Shown here: positions 5,474-7,318 of the stretch, one piece after another | How positions within the stretch are numbered: the first letter of the stretch is position 1 | How the letters are laid out: each line of letters starts with the position of its first letter | Assembly: GCA_039679805.1 (NCBI GenBank) | Contig: JBDKUD010000369.1 | Location: 1-7,318, forward strand | Direction: 5' to 3' | DNA length: 7,318 nt | Source of the DNA: JBDKUD01 sp039679805 | GTDB lineage: Bacteria > Bacillota > Syntrophomonadia > Syntrophomonadales > Syntrophomonadaceae | Notes under the pieces: generated by a model | The model's input: only the letters and a program-made list of their open reading frames with translations | What the model was told of the DNA's origin: nothing | Database searches by the model: none | Translations under genes and position numbers: made by a program

Positions 5474-6384
5474 CATTTGTCTTCCCTGGGCAGGGCGCAC
5501 AATATCCTGGTATGGGACGCGAACTGGCAGAAAATTATCCGGAAGCTGCCCAGGTTTTCGCACAGGCTGACGAGATAGCAGGATTTAAATTAAGCGATAT
5601 ATGTTTTAATGGTCCGGCTGAGCAACTTAATACCACTATTTATGCCCAACCAGCATTATTAACTACCAATCTGGCCATCCATAAAGTGGCACAAAGTAAA
5701 GGTTTGTTTCCAGTAATGCTGGCCGGCCTTAGTCTAGGTGAATATTCAGCCTTGATAGCAGCAGGCTCCATTACGTTTGCACAAGCTTTACCCCTGGTGC
5801 AAAAACGGGCCCGGTTAATGCAGGAAGCGGTGCCCCCTGATCAGGGGGCTATGGCGGCAGTGCTGGGTCTTGATAATCAAGTGGTTGAAGATGTATGTTT
5901 TAAGCAACATGGCATTGTAAGTATTGCTAATTATAATTGTCCCGGGCAGGTGGTTATTTCCGGAGAAAAAGAAGCTGTCCTAAAGGCCAGCTCAATTCTT
6001 AAAGATGCTGGTGGACGAATTGCACCTCTGGCAGTTAGTGTACCATCACACTGTCAGCTAATGCATGAAGCAGCAGTTCAGCTTACGCCGTATCTAACCA
6101 GCATAGAATGGAAGCAACCTAAAATCGACGTAGTGAGCAATGTTAATGCACAGACCAATCCATCTTCCCTTTTAGCAGAAATGCTTGCCAGACAGCTGTT
6201 CCTTCCAGTACGATGGGAACAGAGTATCAGGTATATGATGGAAAAGGTAGACTACTTTATAGAAGTCGGGCCAGGTTCCTCCCTATCGGGATTGATCAAA
6301 CGCATTGATAAAACTCGATTACTGGGGCAAATTGGCGATGTTGCCTCCCTGGAGAAAGTTCTTGCAAAGGTGGAATCATTATGA
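5461..6384 (+). CDS. fabD: Malonyl-CoA:ACP transacylase
   Basis: FabD moves the malonyl group from CoA to acyl carrier protein, supplying the extender for FabH and the elongating synthases. The 307-residue protein has FPGQGAQYPGMG (8-19) forming the oxyanion region, the nucleophile elbow GLSLGEYSAL with S91, the carboxylate-binding arginine (R116 in QKRARLMQEAVP), the catalytic histidine H197 in SVPSHC, and GPGSSLSGLIKR near the C-terminus. All catalytic residues are present. The ATG at 5461 lies 13 nt inside the end of fabK, with GGGAGGG (5449-5455) just before it, so the two are probably translationally coupled. Confidence 0.95.
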   Translation: MSRLAFVFPGQGAQYPGMGRELAENYPEAAQVFAQADEIAGFKLSDICFNGPAEQLNTTIYAQPALLTTNLAIHKVAQSKGLFPVMLAGLSLGEYSALIAAGSITFAQALPLVQKRARLMQEAVPPDQGAMAAVLGLDNQVVEDVCFKQHGIVSIANYNCPGQVVISGEKEAVLKASSILKDAGGRIAPLAVSVPSHCQLMHEAAVQLTPYLTSIEWKQPKIDVVSNVNAQTNPSSLLAEMLARQLFLPVRWEQSIRYMMEKVDYFIEVGPGSSLSGLIKRIDKTRLLGQIGDVASLEKVLAKVESL

Positions 6385-7139
6385 ACAATCAAGTAGCTCT
6401 GGTAACCGGCAGTTCGAGGGGTATAGGCAAGGCTATAGCCTTGCAGTTGGCCGTCGATGGTTATAAAATTGTGGTTAACTATTATAATCAAGGTACTGAT
6501 CAGGATAAAAATAAACTACAAGCTGAACAAGTACTCGCCGAAATAGAGTCAGCAGGCGGTTCAGGGATAATTATCGGAGCAGATGTTTCCAACCCTGAAT
6601 CAGCTCAAAACCTAGTGGATAAAACAGTACAGGAAATGGGACAGATTGATGTACTGGTTAATAATGCCGGTATAAATAAAGACCAGCTAATATTACGGAT
6701 AACTAATGAAGACTGGGATAGAATAATAAATACTAACCTAAACTCGGCCTTTTATTGCAGCCGAGCCGCTATCAAATATATGGTTAAGAAGCGCTTTGGC
6801 AGGATTATTACTATTTCTTCGGTAGTGGGTCTGGGGGGAAATGCTGGGCAAACCCATTACGCCGCTACCAAGGCAGGACTACTGGGGTTAACCTTTTCCA
6901 TTGCCAAGGAATATGGCAGCCGCGGTATAACTGCCAATGCTGTTGCTCCCGGTTTTATTCAGAGTGACATGACTGATGCGCTTACTTCCCAGCAGAGTTC
7001 GCAAATCACGTCTGGTATTTCTGTGGGCAGGTTGGGAACGCCGGAGGATGTGGCTGGTGCAGTAGCTTTTCTAGCATCCCCCCGCGCCTCATACATTAGT
7101 GGTCAGGTAATTCGGGTTGATGGTGGTATGTCTATATAA
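6381..7139 (+). CDS. fabG: 3-oxoacyl-ACP reductase
   Basis: FabG is an NADPH-dependent short-chain dehydrogenase that reduces beta-ketoacyl-ACP to the beta-hydroxy form. The 252-residue protein carries the cofactor motif TGSSRGIG (9-16), NNAG (94-97) and the catalytic set N119, S147 (ISSVVG), Y160 and K164 (YAATK), followed by VAPGFIQSDMT. The spacing S-13-Y-4-K is that of the family. It is slightly longer than the E. coli enzyme, with extra polar residues around 37-48 (QGTDQDKNKLQA). The ATG overlaps the fabD stop (ATGA), and AAAGGTGG (6366-6373) gives a 7-nt gap. FabG-like SDRs with other substrates exist, but operon position makes the fatty-acid role most likely. Confidence 0.95.
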   Translation: MNNQVALVTGSSRGIGKAIALQLAVDGYKIVVNYYNQGTDQDKNKLQAEQVLAEIESAGGSGIIIGADVSNPESAQNLVDKTVQEMGQIDVLVNNAGINKDQLILRITNEDWDRIINTNLNSAFYCSRAAIKYMVKKRFGRIITISSVVGLGGNAGQTHYAATKAGLLGLTFSIAKEYGSRGITANAVAPGFIQSDMTDALTSQQSSQITSGISVGRLGTPEDVAGAVAFLASPRASYISGQVIRVDGGMSI

Positions 7140-7167
7140 TTAAACAAATAATAAGGAGGTTTTTCTA

Positions 7168-7318
7168 ATGTCAGTATTTGAAGATGTAAGGAAAATTATC
7201 GTGGAGATCAAGGATATTCCGGAGGAAGAAATACAGCTAAGTTCTAATTTTGCTGAGGATTTGGAAGCCGATTCACTGGATATCGTAGAAATGTTAATGC
7301 TTTTGGAAGAAAAGTACA
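7168..7318 (+). CDS. acpP: Acyl carrier protein (3' partial)
   Basis: The first 50 residues are visible before the window ends. The protein is acidic and contains EDLEADSLDIVEM, where S36 is the expected attachment site for 4'-phosphopantetheine, at the same number as in E. coli. AcpP carries growing acyl chains between FabD, FabH, FabG and FabK. A strong AAGGAGGT (7153-7160) lies 7 nt before the ATG, the best ribosome site in the operon, which fits the high amounts of ACP cells need. It follows fabG by 28 nt with no terminator between. Confidence 0.95.
   Translation, partial: MSVFEDVRKIIVEIKDIPEEEIQLSSNFAEDLEADSLDIVEMLMLLEEKY

Overview
The window looks like a chromosomal segment of an anaerobic, AT-leaning Firmicute of the Clostridia (Peptococcaceae or Syntrophomonadaceae type). 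The reasons are strong AGGAGG-type ribosome sites, frequent TTG and GTG starts, a FabK-type fatty-acid operon, and a split bacterial end-joining ligase. I cannot name a species from the sequence alone.

Left part (1-2190). The window opens inside an ATP-dependent DNA ligase of the LigD ligase-domain type (+ strand, 5' end missing). It is followed by a separate LigD-type primase-polymerase (975-1889, +). Together they are the sealing and end-filling parts of bacterial non-homologous end joining, encoded as two proteins. A visibly GC-rich foldback element of about 240 bp sits between them, and a second, longer copy in the opposite orientation follows the polymerase. The copies share an 18-nt identical core and a hairpin whose stem differs by two compensatory base-pair changes while its loop is unchanged.

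Middle part (2187-3206, - strand). Two genes are read leftwards: a small MORN-repeat protein and, beyond it, a protein resembling the SprA-related putative metalloproteases (HEQEH zinc motif and a CPEC knuckle). The second gene is interrupted by a single in-frame TGA exactly where I expect the second cysteine of a CxxC motif. Beginning 9 nt after the TGA is a small hairpin with an AGGAU loop, which matches the layout of a bacterial SECIS element. The gene is therefore either an undescribed selenoprotein (CxxU) or a very young nonsense pseudogene. This is the most interesting observation in the window.

Right part (3207-7318, + strand). An AT-rich divergent intergenic region carries a good sigma-A promoter (TTGACA-17-TTTAAT with an extended -10). 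The -35 is overlapped by a 7-bp inverted repeat whose arms are 21 bp apart. It drives a type II fatty-acid synthesis operon, fabH-fabK-fabD-fabG-acpP (the last cut by the window end), with short gaps or overlaps throughout. FabD makes malonyl-ACP, FabH condenses it with an acyl-CoA primer, FabG reduces the ketone, FabK reduces the enoyl group, and AcpP carries the intermediates. The dehydratase, elongating ketosynthase and carboxylase genes are not in view.
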